Position numbers and translations under genes: made by a program. The notes below the pieces were generated by a model. It ran no database searches and was not told the DNA's origin. It worked only from the letters and a program-made list of their open reading frames with translations. 64,000 nt of DNA, taken from contig JAYMGJ010000163.1 in assembly GCA_037178675.1 (NCBI GenBank), positions 1 through 64,000 on the forward strand, in the 5' to 3' direction. The stretch's first letter is position 1, and every line of letters starts with the position of its first letter. Of the stretch, positions 1 through 10,454 are shown piece after piece. This DNA comes from Scleroderma bovista. Its lineage: Eukaryota; Basidiomycota; Agaricomycetes; Boletales; Sclerodermataceae.

Positions 1-306
1 GAAAACTAATGAAACGCCTACAGAACAAGAAAAATGACAATCGCGAAGCCCTGTCACTAAACTGGATAGCCGGCCACGCAGACATTCTAGGCAACGAATT
101 AGCAGACAGAGAAGCAAAACTTGCAGCATCCAGCCCGACCAACGCGACACTCAGACACCTACTACCCAAGATTCTACGCAAACCCCTCCTGGCAAGTATT
201 TTGGCAGCAAAGCAAGACCACAACGCCAAGTTGCAAAACAGATGGCTGAGTATATGGAAACAATCACCGCGATATGACCATATGGCAACTATAGACCCAT
301 CGTCTC
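1..306 (+). pseudogene. LINE RNase H tail fragment
   Basis: The frame open from position 9 begins with the end of an RNase H domain: the run NWIAGHADILGNELADREAK resembles the conserved 'GH..I.GNE.AD..AK' block of LINE-encoded RNase H. It is followed by a linker ending in ATIDPSSP. After about position 306 the frame only reads the antisense of the neighbouring minus-strand LINE, so homology stops there. The start lies outside the window. The piece would be the 3' part of a non-LTR retrotransposon ORF2. It converges on the next LINE, with both 3' ends lost at the junction. Confidence 0.7.
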
Positions 307-2182
307 CCGGGGTTAGTGACGTGGGGTGGACAGGATGTGGGGAAATAGTCTCTATTTTCTCTGGGTTTATCCTGAGGCCATGGAAGAGGTGGTGGAGCGC
401 TGTCTTGTGGCGTTTGACGTTACGCTTGGCTGCGCGTTTGACTAATGCGTGTAGCGGGTGCGATTGCGGTCTTGATGCTAGGCGTAGGGCGGCGTTGTGA
501 AGTAAGTGCTGTAGGAGTAACGGCATTGGTAATAGATTGGCGTGGATTTCTAGCGAGTCTGTTGGGGACGTCTTCATGGCTCCTGTAATAACTAGGGCTG
601 CCATTCTCTGGGCCTGTGTCATTTTCCTGGTTACCCCCTGCGATCCTCTTAACGGGGTGTTAGAGTCCCCGCTGAAAAGTGGTTTGATCCAGACGCTTGC
701 GGTGTAGAGCATTTTCGGGACGGCTATTGCGCGGTATAGCTGACGTATGAGTCTTGTTGGGATGCTGTGGGCTGGTCTTGAGAGGCGTCTGAGCAGCGCT
801 GCGTAGCCAGCACCCTTGGCTAGGGCGTAGGCTGCATGTTCTTTCCATCGGAGTTCCTGATCTACAACTACACCTAGGAACTTGTGTGAAGGTGCTGGCG
901 TGATGATGTTTCCACGGATTGTCATGGGTGGGCGTGGTTTGGACTTGCTGAGGGTGAAGTCAACTAGGCCGAATTTACTGGTTTTGAAGCGAGAGTTGTG
1001 GTCGGCTGACCACTCGTATGCGCCGCCTTCTCTTTCCAACATGTCGCCGAGGATCCTGTGGGTGTCTTGGAATGACTTGGCTATTGCGAGTAGTACGGTG
1101 TCGTCTACAAAGGCGAGGGTTAGTTCGTCTTTGTTTTTTGCTACTGTTACCAGATCCGAGTCGTAGACAATGTATAAGAGCATGGAGAATGGGTCGCCTT
1201 GGCTGATGCCATTTGTGATGTCGAACCATTCTGACGTGTGGTCGTCAAAGCGTAGTTGTGTTCTCCTGTTCTTCAACATCTCTTGAACGTAGTTGATTAT
1301 TTCGCTCAGGAGTCTCTTTTTCCGTAGGTTGTGTAGGAGGTGTTCCGTGATTGTGTTGGGAAAAGCGCCTTCTATGTCTAGGAACAAGGCAGAGACGACC
1401 TTGCCTTGCCTCCAGGCGTTGCGGACCGTGCTTTCGAGCAAGTGCAACGAGTCTTCTGTTGTGCATCCGGGTCTGCCTCCAAAGTGTGTGGCGGGTAGCA
1501 GGTTGTGGGCTTCCAGGATGTAGGATGCCCTGTCTGTGACTATCGAGGATAACAGCTTCGCGGTGGTGTTCAGCAGAGCTATGGGGCGGTAAGCTTTAGG
1601 TAACGAGTAGTCAGGCTTGCCTGGTTTGCGTAGTATGACGGTGATGGATTCTCTCCAGGGGTCGTATTGTGTGCGCAGTTTGACTGCGGCGTTGAACAGG
1701 GGGAGGAGGTAGTTGAGCAGCTGGCAGCACCTTTGGAACACTACGTTGGCGATGCCGTCTGGTCCTGGTGCTTTGTACGGGCTAAGTTTGTTGACGGCGG
1801 TCACGAGTTGATCTTGCGTGATCTCCGTCCATTCTTCTACTGGTTCCGGGTATTGGTAGTCGGCCGGGACCAACGACGACATTGGGGGGGACGGGAAGAG
1901 GGTGTTTGCCAGGAGGGCGCTTTTCTCTTCATTGGTGGCTGCAAGCATCTCGCTCCCATCTGCAGACCGGCTCTTGAGGGTGGGTATGCGAGATTTCCCG
2001 CCGTCTCCTCCTGGGTTTGTGATGTACTTGCTCGCAATCCATATGTCGTTGCCTGCCATCTCTTCCAGCCAGTCTTTCCAGTGCGTCTCCTTGGTCGTGT
2101 GGATCTCTTTGTCTAACTGCTTTTCTTTCTCCTTCAGACGGGTGTGGCTGACGTGGTCAGGTATTGCTCTGAACCTGTACGC
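301..2182 (-). pseudogene. LINE ORF2 remnant: reverse transcriptase without endonuclease
   Basis: The frame is open on the minus strand from 2182 down to the window edge. Visible RT features in order: a pre-RT linker (KEKEKQLDKEIHTTKETHW), the KAPGPDGI motif, the 'AYRPIALLNTTAKLL' block, the 'SALFLDIEGAFPN' block carrying the first catalytic Asp, NGISQGDPFS, and FVDDTVL where other RTs have the catalytic F/YxDD. A thumb/connection region follows to about 300. Family members normally begin with about 230 residues of endonuclease and end with RNase H and a Cys-rich motif; both are absent. No start codon is apparent because of the upstream deletion, so this is a dead fragment despite its intact RT frame. 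Confidence 0.8.
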
Positions 2183-3695
2183 TCAGAACTGCCGTGTGAG
2201 GTGGACTTGCAGTTTACGCAGTAGTTAGTCTGGTAGGCATTACATAGGTGTTCGCGGTGGGGGCCTCCGCAGGCCCCACAGGTGTCCTTCTCCTCTTTGC
2301 AGTCTTTTGAGAAGTGTCCCCATCTCTGGCATTTGAGGCATCATAGGGGTTCTTTTTTGTCTTTGTGGGCTCGGAGCTTGGAGTGATTGAGGTAGAGTCC
2401 AATGCTGATGATTTTGTTCGCAGCTTGTGGGGAGGTCAGTGAGAGGAGGACATGGGCTACGCGTTGCTTGAAACTTCGGCGGGCTGGGTCCTTGATCCAT
2501 TTGATGCCGTTGACCGATTCCTCGGGGAGCCCGTTCTCTTGTTCGATTTCCCGTAGAATGTCTGGATTCGTGAGGTCAGTGAGAACTGGGACGAAGGGGA
2601 CTACTACGTTGAATAGTCTGTTTTTGATTCGTGCTTTCCCGTCTAGTTTCTTGAGGAAGGATTCTTTCCTGGATGGCTCTCTTATCCAGTTGACTGCCTC
2701 GGCGCTAGGGAGTTCGAGTACGAGTCCTCCGTTTCTGAGCTTGGTTAGGGCTTTGATCTTGAGGGAGGGAGCGGAGTTGTCTTCCAGGGGGGTGAGCGCT
2801 TGCTGGAGGAATTTAATTACTTCGTTTCTGGGGGTGTCTTCTCTGATGTTAGGATGATCTGGGTCGATGTCCACCAGGAGTTGTCTTTCTTTTATCGCGG
2901 CATTTCCTCTTGCGTAGTCTGAGATGGGGTATTTGAGGGGGGGTTGCTGTCGTCTGTTGGGAGGGGGGGGGGATCCGCTAGGAGGATCTCCCTGTATGTT
3001 GCAGCGGGGGGGTGGGGCGCGGGGGCTAGTTGACGAGGTAGGTCTTTGATCTTGGCTAGGATCTGTGGGGAGAGTGTGATTAGTTCCTCTACAGATTCAT
3101 TGATTACCTGGGCTGATGTCTGTAAGTCGTTGCTCGCTATGTCGACTGCTCTCGTCATCATTTCTGCCGCTTCTTTGTTGATTTGTGTAGTGTCCTGGAT
3201 TTCTTGTATTACTTCTTTTAGGCAGAGCATCTGATTCTCAAAGTCGGCGAGGCGTGCTGCATCCAAATTGGAGGGATGGGCGACAGGGTGGGGGGGGAGC
3301 GGAGGCGACGTGGTGTCGAGGATGATTGCTACGGCACGTAAAACCTCTGCTACGATGGCTGTGACGCCTGGGCCCTTGGAGGCTATATTAAGTAAAACTA
3401 AGCTAAGCGTAGAGTGGTCGGGGTCCAGGTTTGGTGTGATCAGCAGGTGTTCAGCTAAGTGTCTCAGGGCGTGGTCTCTGGTGTTCATGGACGTGGAGAA
3501 TTTATGATTGTTGAGCAGGTCTTCCTTGGTTCTGCCTGTCGCGAGCCTGCTGAATGTCAAGGTCTGACGTCTGGTGTAAACTGTAGTCCTCGGGGGAGGG
3601 ACCTGGGAGGAGGGGGTTGATGCCTTTGGGGTACACGTCGGTGGGGCTGGTGTTATGTTAGGCGGTTCGCTGTCTACTACTAGAGGAAGGGACAT
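2134..3695 (-). pseudogene. LINE ORF1 (gag-like) with frameshift and nonsense codon
   Basis: Starts MSLPLVVDSEPP at 3695. A 267-codon N-terminal part is Pro/Thr-rich with helical segments. The frame is lost around a poly-C/poly-G run near 2960-2975 and resumes in another frame as ARGNAAIKERQLLVDIDPD, an RNA-binding-like domain (about 177 codons). A TGA at 2341-2343 (CCC CTA TGA TGC) breaks the protein just before two zinc knuckles, CLKCQRWGHFSKDC and CGACGGPHREHLC. TGA is probably a decayed CGA. These proteins normally coat the LINE RNA. Confidence 0.72.
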
Positions 3696-4019
3696 GTTAG
3701 TAGTGTACTGGGCGAGTCTACGGAGTAGGTGGAGCAGGGTGGTATTATGCTGCTTAACGTCGTATCGTGTACGATGGGCTCAACAACCGGCAGGGCGACG
3801 AGTTTCGAACTTCCTGGTCCGGGGTCCTAGTCGGGGTGCCACGTGGAGCGGAGTCAAGGAGCGTCGCCGCCAGCGTTCCTGCCCTCTTCCCACGTCCACC
3901 GCCGCCGCGCTGATTAGCTCAGCTTACTAATACACTGACTTGACACTGTGCCCGCCCTCTTCCCACGTCCCTGTTCCCTCTGCCTCTTTGTTGTTGTTGT
4001 TGTTGTTGCTGCCACCGTC
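3696..4019. other. LINE 5' flank, no gene seen
   Basis: GC-rich stretch containing the probable 5' untranslated region of the minus-strand LINE. A 17-18 bp direct repeat (GCCCTCTTCCCACGTCC) occurs near 3882 and 3954. A (TTG)n tract lies at about 3988-4008. No coding region or tRNA could be supported. Confidence 0.5.
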
Positions 4020-4417
4020 TAAGGGTGCACACCACTGTCATGCTCGCTGTTCTCCATTCTCCCGTGCATCCCCAAACGATGCTAGCCAATGGTATGCTAC
4101 CGTCAACGTCTAATGCCACCAACAACGTCCTCACCACTCCATCACCTGGCGTTGCTGTCGTGCCCGCTGTTCTCCATGCCCCCCGCCCCTTGTTTGAAAC
4201 GCTAGCCCACAGGATGCTTCCCTCAATATCGCCACTGCTGCCGAAGTCATTTTCACGGTTACGTCACCATCAACAACAGCCTCACTGCCCTCGCTGTGTA
4301 TGTACTCCCTCAACGTCGTTTTCCAATGTCATTAATGCTTTTCTCCTTGTTTTTCAACGTCTCTAGCGCTGCCAACGCCGTTCTAGCAACTCTCCAGCAA
4401 TCAACAACGCCACTGTC
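4020..4417 (+). repeat. 189-bp-period repeat, left segment
   Basis: Contains blocks later seen again at 12361-12675 and 16197-16900: GTATGTAC.., CATTAATGCTTT.., CTCTAGCGCTGCCAACGCC and CAGCAACTCTCCAGC. Each period has an intron-like part (GTATGT..TTTAG or CTCTAG) and an exon-like part. Upstream units around 4030-4230 are more diverged but share 'CTGTTCTCCAT' and 'ACGCTAGCC'-type words. Gypsy A is inserted at the right end. Confidence 0.6.
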
Positions 4418-5054
4418 TGTTACAACCATGTCCAACTCCGGATCATATCTGGTTACTCCGGTCACATCGCAGTCCTACAGCTCAACTCTGGTCGTTCTCA
4501 GTTACTCCGGTCAACGGTCGCGCAGATAACCTTCCGCTAACTATGACCCTTGGTCTAGCCTGCATACAGTCTTTACCACACTTGCCCGTCTACCCTGCCT
4601 TGATGTGAGTTCTCCGTGAACTCGTTATATCTCATACCTTGTAGTATTTTCACCGGACCTGCTTTATTTTCATCGGACCTGACTTTATTTTCATCGGACC
4701 TGATCTATCCCTTACTCCGGTCGTCCTTTGTCTGCCATTAGGCTGTTTACTTGTCACCATATATACTCGTCCCTAGTTTGCACTTAGTATAAGTACTCTG
4801 TAGATTATCCTGTACTCCTCAGTCTGAAATCAACTATAGTCACTACTCCTGTCCCTGTCTCTGTCTCTGTCTCCGTCATTGTCACCTTGACCGGAACCTA
4901 CGCAAGGGATCAACACACGTCGTCCTTGTCGTTGAATCCAAGTGGTCACCAACTCCGGCCAGACTATCCCTTGTCCAGCCCTCTGCCCTCCTCCTTCGTC
5001 CGCCTTTGTCCGGACTTGACCGGACCCCCTACCGGAGTAGACCCGGACTTGACA
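4418..5054 (+). repeat. Gypsy A 5' LTR
   Basis: TGTTAC..TTGACA, 637 bp, same length as the 3' copy. In the first 160 bp alone about eight differences from the 3' LTR are visible and all are transitions, such as TATCTGG/TATCCGG and CAACGG/CAACAG. Confidence 0.95.
4788..4830 (+). promoter_or_regulatory. Gypsy A LTR TATA box and self-primer
   Basis: TATAAGTA at 4788-4795 lies 33 nt upstream of AGTCTGAAAT (4821-4830), which is exactly complementary to ATTTCAGACT in the primer-binding site at 5057-5066. Transcription starting about 25-30 nt after the TATA would place the 10-mer at the RNA 5' end. Self-priming is known for Tf1 and sushi-type elements; here it is inferred from the complementarity. 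Confidence 0.65.
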
Positions 5055-5066
5055 GTATTTCAGACT
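5055..5066 (+). other. Gypsy A primer-binding site
   Basis: The 12 bases directly after the 5' LTR contain ATTTCAGACT, starting two nt after the LTR end. They do not begin with TGG as tRNA-primed sites usually do, and pair with 4821-4830 of the same RNA. Confidence 0.6.
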
Positions 5067-5123
5067 TGCACTTGTGTGGGTTCACTGTTCTAAACCTAGT
5101 ACACATATCTAGTCCCATCTCTT

Positions 5124-6566
5124 ATGACTATGACCACGCGCTCTCGCGCTCGTACCACTGCAGCCCTTGCTGAGGAAGCAGGTGCAGTAGACGATCTCCA
5201 CCTATCCGCCGCCCAGCAAGCCCTGTCTAACCGCAGGCAACCTCCGGCTTCTGTAAGCCAATTCCGGAGTTTTACAGCTCGAAACCCAACAGTGTCTTTG
5301 ACTACGCGTCGAGACGCTGCGTCCCAGAGCCTTTGTGGTTCTGCGGACCTTGGTCGTCATGGATCTGTTCCTGATGACGGATTTCCCTATCGCCGTGACT
5401 CCACTCCGGAACGTCGCAAACCAGGTCGTTACCAATGGTTTGGCCCCAAGGACAGACCCAGAGATGATCCGGATGACCCCGGAGATGGCGATAACAACAA
5501 TGACAACGACGACGATGAGTTCGTCGATGCCACGGAAGAGTTAGATCCTAGTCTGGCTGTCTTCCATAATCTCGCTGTCGCCATTAACCGCCTCTCTCGC
5601 TCCTCTCGTCGTACCAACGACTCCTCTTCCTCCCGTGCCAAAGTCCGTGAACCGGACACCTTTGATGGCATGGACCCCAAGAAACTCCAGACCTTCTTGG
5701 TCCAGTGCGAACTGTGTTTCCAGGATTGCGCCAAGGCCTTCCGTCAAGATAGAGCAAGGGTAACATTTGCCCAGTCCTATCTTAAAGGTATGACGCTGGA
5801 ATGGTTTGAACCGGACCTCCTCAACTCCGGTAATCCAGCTGACCGCCCATGCTGGATGGACAGCTGGGTCCATTTTGTCGCTGAACTCCAGAGTACCTTC
5901 GGTCCTCACGACCCAGTCGCGGCTGCTGAGCACCAGCTCGAGCATCTCCGGATGAAAGACGCATACCGTGTTACACGGTATATCGTGGACTTCAACCGCC
6001 TCGCCTCCCAGGTCCAGGACTATGGAGATGGTGCGCTCCGCTGCCTATTCTACTCCGGTCTCCCAGACTGCCTCAAGGATGAGATAGCTCGAGTCAGGAA
6101 ACCCCTGACTCTGCATGGGCTGAGGGCCCTTTGTCAAGAGATCGACGCGCACTATTGGGAGCGCAAAGACAAGATCTCTCATATGACGAAGAGCCAGCCT
6201 ACCTCGTCCTCCACCAAGCCCTCCAACTCCGGAGGCAACACCCCCAAGTCCGGTCAAGCTCAGACCGGCAACTCCACCAGCACCGGCAACTCCTCTGGCT
6301 CGTCCAAAATGACCAGCAACCAGTCTTCCTCTGGTTCCAGACCGGACCTGACCAACAAGCTTGGTAAGGACGGGAAGCTAACCGCGGACGAGCGCAAAAG
6401 GTGTCTGGACAATAACCTCTGCATGTTCTGCGGGGGTACTGGTCACTTCGTGGACAACTGTCCCAAGAAGACCAAAAAGGCCAAAGCTTGCACTGCGGCC
6501 ATCGCTGCTGAGTCCGGTAAGACGGACTCCAACTCGGGTGCCAACTCTGAGTCAAAAAAAGAGTAA
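5124..6566 (+). CDS. gag: Gypsy A Gag (capsid/nucleocapsid)
   Basis: 480-codon open frame starting MTMTTRSRARTTAAL. It is the structural protein that assembles the virus-like particle around the element RNA. The N-terminal third is charged and disordered, with an acidic stretch (DDPGDGDNNNDNDDDE). The centre is a retrotransposon-gag capsid domain (REPDTFDGMDPKKLQTFL to about residue 330). A Ser/Thr/Asn-rich linker follows, then one CCHC zinc knuckle, CMFCGGTGHFVDNC. The stop TAA (6564-6566) directly follows a slippery A7 tract, so most ribosomes would make Gag and some would shift -1 into pol. It aligns throughout with the gag of copies B and D and has no internal stop. Confidence 0.9.
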   Translation: MTMTTRSRARTTAALAEEAGAVDDLHLSAAQQALSNRRQPPASVSQFRSFTARNPTVSLTTRRDAASQSLCGSADLGRHGSVPDDGFPYRRDSTPERRKPGRYQWFGPKDRPRDDPDDPGDGDNNNDNDDDEFVDATEELDPSLAVFHNLAVAINRLSRSSRRTNDSSSSRAKVREPDTFDGMDPKKLQTFLVQCELCFQDCAKAFRQDRARVTFAQSYLKGMTLEWFEPDLLNSGNPADRPCWMDSWVHFVAELQSTFGPHDPVAAAEHQLEHLRMKDAYRVTRYIVDFNRLASQVQDYGDGALRCLFYSGLPDCLKDEIARVRKPLTLHGLRALCQEIDAHYWERKDKISHMTKSQPTSSSTKPSNSGGNTPKSGQAQTGNSTSTGNSSGSSKMTSNQSSSGSRPDLTNKLGKDGKLTADERKRCLDNNLCMFCGGTGHFVDNCPKKTKKAKACTAAIAAESGKTDSNSGANSESKKE

Positions 6567-6601
6567 GCAGCTCCCGGCCCTCCGCACAACCAGTGAGCTG
6601 C
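6554..6601 (+). promoter_or_regulatory. -1 ribosomal frameshift signal, gypsy A
   Basis: The gag codons TCA AAA AAA GAG TAA contain the heptamer A-AAA-AAA (6554-6560) in the frame needed for -1 slippage. Pol lies in the -1 frame and is open through this point. Downstream, GCAGCTC (6567-6573) can pair with GAGCTGC (6595-6601). The same arrangement occurs in copies B and D. Confidence 0.7.
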
Positions 6602-9600
6602 GTTGACTCCGGAAGTGCACCCAAGGAGGCCTGCCTCAACACGTCCACTCTTTACGATCCTAACTCCCTTATGCCTCATGTTTTCCTCTCATCTTATGAT
6701 TTACCAGAACTCCGTGCGCTTGTGGACTCCGGTTCCACGCACTGTTTTGTAGATACCAAATATGCTCTCAAACACTCTCCTAACTTACTCTGTTTCTCCG
6801 ATTGTACTCCGGCTCTTCAATGGTACCTCGAATTTTGTAATCACTCAAGCCGTCGATTTATCAGTGAAATTCCCTGCATCTGGTGATGTCACCCCTATGA
6901 CCTTTTACCTCACCCCGTTAGATTCTGAATGCTCAATCGTCCTTGGACATAACTGGCTCACCCGCTACAATCCGTTGATTGACTGGGTACTGAGCAGTTT
7001 AACATTCCGGACTCCCGCAGAAAGTTTGCTAGCGCCCCCGTCGACCCCCTCTCCGGTTCTGTCCGGTAACCCTGTCTCCGGCCCCTCCGGCCAATCTGAC
7101 CCCGGCCTTGCGCCATCTGTCGACACTCCGGTTTGCACCCCTCCACACATCTCTCTGATTAATGCAGCCGCATTCGTGCGTGCGTGCAAGTTAGAGGGAT
7201 CCACCAAATACCAACTCCAGCTGCGTCCCTCTGACTCAGTGAAGGCTCGTTCTTCCTCTGCCTCTACTCCGCCAGACTTGGACATCGTCCCTCCGGAGTA
7301 TCGCGATTATGCGGACGTGTTCAGTAAGGCAAAGGCCTCTGAACTTCCCCCGCATTGCGAGTACGATCTGAAGATCGACCTTGAAGAAGGTACCTCTCCA
7401 CCTTTGGGAACCCTCTACTCACTGTCTCCGGTTGAGCTCTCTGCTCTCCGGACTTTCATCGATGAGAATCTAAATACAGGTTTCATCCATCCTACTGCTT
7501 CCTCCCACGCTGCTCCGGTCCTCTTCGTAAAAAAGAAGGATGGCTCACTCCACCTCTGTGTTGACTTCCGAGGTCTAAACAAAATCACTAAGAAGGATCA
7601 CTATCCACTCCCCCTAATCTCTGATCTTTTGGACTCACCCAGCCGTGCTAAAATCTATTCAAAGATCGATCTCCGGCATGCATACCATCTAGTCCGGATT
7701 GCTCCGGGCAACAAGTGGAAGACCGCCTTCCATACATGCTATGGGTCTTACGAGTGGTTAGTCATGCCCTTCGGCCTCACTAACGCCCCAGCAGCCTTCC
7801 AGCGCTTTGTCAACACCATCTTTGCCGACATGCTGGATGTCTGCGTCATCGTATACCTCGACGACATCCTCATCTATTCCGAGGATATAGAGTCCCACCA
7901 GCAGCACGTCCGGGAAGTGCTCCGCCATCTCCAGTTACATGGCCTTTTCGCCAAACCGGAGAAGTGTGAGTTCCACTCGGACTCAGTAGAGTACCTTGGC
8001 TATCGCCTCTCTCCGGACGGTTTGACTATGTCTCCGGACAAGATCCAAACTATCTCCGACTGGCCTGAACCTCGAAAGGTAAAGGACATCCAGTCCTTCT
8101 TGGGCTTTGCCAATTTCTACCGCCGGTTTATCTTCAACTACTCTGATGTCATGGTCCCTCTTACCCGGCTCACCCAGAAAGATGCTCCTTGGAACTTCTC
8201 TGATGACTGTTGACACTCCTTCAACGCGCTGAAGCATGCCTTCACCACCGCGCTAAAGCATGCCTTCACCACTGCGCCTATCCTCACTCATTTTATTCCG
8301 GACACCCCTATCATCGTGGAAACTGACGCCTCCGACTACGCTGTTGCTGGCATCTTGTCTATCACCTGTGCCGATGGAGAGATTCGTCCGGTCGCATACT
8401 ACTCCCGGACCCTGACTGCTCCGGAGTTAAACTACGACACCCACGATAAGGAGTTGCTTGCTATATTCGAAGCGTTCCGGAACTGGCGCCATTACCTGGA
8501 AGGCTCCGCCTCCCCCATAGACGTCATCACGGACCACAAAAACCTTGAGTACTTCTCTACCTCAAAAGTACTGTCCCGCTGGCAAGCCCGGTGGTCTGAA
8601 TTTCTCTCCCAATTTAATCTTGTCATTTGCTTCCGTCCCGGAAAACTCGGTGCCAAGCCAGACGCTCTCACTAGACGATGGGACGTCTACCCCAAAGAGG
8701 GGGATAGTGGCTATGCCCGGGTTAACCCCCAAAATCTTAGGCCAGTGTTCACTCAAGAACAGCTCTCTAACTCTCTTCGCGCTACTTATCTAGAGTTTCC
8801 AGTCCTCCGTGCAGTCGCAATCATGGACGTGGAAACACTCCATAGCGACATCCTCTCTGCACTACCCTCTGATCCCATTGCCCAGATCCACCTCGCAGAT
8901 CCACCGGACTCTCGCTGGTCCACAGACGAGGCTGGATTCCTTTGACTAGACGGTCGCATATACGTACCGGACTTGGATGATCTCCGTCTCCGGGTACTCC
9001 GGTATCGACACGATCACCCACTTGCTGGTCACTTTGGGCAAAACCGGACTCTAGAGCTAATCTGGCGTGAGTATACTTGGCCTGGTCTTCGGACCTTCGT
9101 CAAAGATTACGTCTGGTCATGTACCTCCTGCGCACGAGCTAAGACACCACGCCATAGACCCTACGGGCTGCTGAAACAGCTCCCCGTACCGGAGAAGCCT
9201 TGGAACTCCATCTCAATGGATTTCATCAAGCAACTCCCTTCATCCACCGGCTTCACAGCCATCCTGGTCGTAGTAGACTGGCTTTCTAAACAAGCCATCT
9301 TCATCCCTACTCATGACACCATCACTAGCCCAGAGCTTGCAAAACTCTTCTTGCTTCACATATTCTCCAAGCACGGTGTTCCTGCCCATGTCACGTTGGA
9401 TTGCGGTACAGAGTTTGTCTCTCACTTCTTCCGGTCACTTGGAAAGGCCATCGACATGTGCCTCCACTTCACCTCCGGTTACCACCCAGAGGGCGATGGC
9501 CAGACAGAGTGGTCTAACCAGACGCTGGAACAGTACCTCCGGATCTACTGCAACTACCAGCAGGACAACTGGGCGGACTTACTCCCACTGGCAGAGTTTG

Positions 9601-10298
9601 CTTACAACAACACACCAAGTGCTACCACCGGAGTCTCTCCGTTCTTTGCTAACAAGGGCTATCACCCTAACATCTCTGTCTACCCAGAACGTGACATGAC
9701 CTCCGCTAGGGCTCGTGATTACGCAGTCGACCTCGAGTCGTTACACCAATACCTTCGTGAAGAGATGGCCAACACGCAACTTCGCTACCAAGGTCTGGCT
9801 GATGCCAAACGTACTCCGGCACTGGACTTCAAGGTTGGCGATCAAGTATATGTGAAAGCCAAGTACTTCCAGTCGACTCGACCATCCAAAAAGCTATCAG
9901 AGAAGAACCTGGGGCCCTACACTATCATCGCGCAAGTAGGCTCCCTCTCTTTTACGCTCCGTCTTCCAGATTCCATGCGCGCAGTTCACCCCGTCTTCCA
10001 TGTCTCCCAACTCGAACCGGCCATACCCAACACCATACCGGACCGGATACAGCCTCCTCCGCCACTGGTCAAAGTGGATGGTGAACCGGAGTTCGAGATC
10101 TCTGAGATCCTCGACTCCAAGGTTGACCATAGACGCAAAACGTGCAAGTTGCTTTACTTGGTACGTTGGTCCGGTTACGAAGGGACTGACGAAGAAACAT
10201 CATGGCTTCTCACCACTGAACTAGGCAACGCAACGGAACTGTTAGAAGACTATCATGTCCGGTACCCGGACAAACCCAAACCACTCGCGTCCATGTAG
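6554..10298 (+). pseudogene. pol: Gypsy A Pol: protease-RT-RNase H-integrase-chromodomain, disrupted
   Basis: Entered by -1 frameshift. Order: aspartic protease ([13 protein letters not shown], about 6716-6754); a frameshift between about 6762 and 6785; reverse transcriptase ([10 protein letters not shown], then YLDDILIYS at about 7852-7878); RNase H ([21 protein letters not shown]); integrase with HHCC region (HDHPLAGHFG..CTSCARAK) and D,D35E residues in SMDFI, TLDCGTEF and GQTE; C-terminal chromodomain (LLYLVRWSGYEGTDEETSW). Breaks: TGA at 8211-8213 and 8943-8945, each where the family has Arg (CGA), and an in-frame 24-bp tandem duplication encoding ALKHAFTT at 8226-8273. Three Arg-to-Trp changes in integrase also fit C-to-T decay. 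Confidence 0.93.
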
Positions 10299-10454
10299 CA
10301 TTACTCTCGCCTCCATTTCTTTTATCTGTTTCCCCTATCTGTTTCACTCTGTCTCTGTAATATCACTCACTCTCAAATCCAGTCCACTTCTTTTTATAAA
10401 CAAAAAAGTAAAACTAATTTACATTTCTATTTACAAGGTGCCGGACTGGACTAC

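Larger units (their letters stand above)
300..3950 (-). mobile_element. Non-LTR retrotransposon (LINE), internally deleted
   Basis: Minus-strand element with a gag-like ORF1 (CCHC knuckles at its end) followed at once by the linker and reverse transcriptase of ORF2. The apurinic endonuclease domain that should precede the RT is missing: the knuckle region ends near 2190 and the pre-RT linker begins within a few codons. The 3' end is cut at about 300-306 against an oppositely oriented LINE tail. The 5' limit is uncertain; a GCCCTCTTCCCACGTCC-type motif occurs on both sides of 3900-3970. No target-site duplication could be assigned. Confidence 0.75.

Noticed and set aside
3775..3835. B-box-like GTTCGAAACTC suggesting a tRNA or SINE promoter
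   Set aside because: No matching A box at proper distance and no cloverleaf could be drawn; left as LINE flank.
5429..5945. Minus-strand frames opposite gypsy A gag
   Set aside because: Shadows of the sense frame; not continuous between copies A, B and D.
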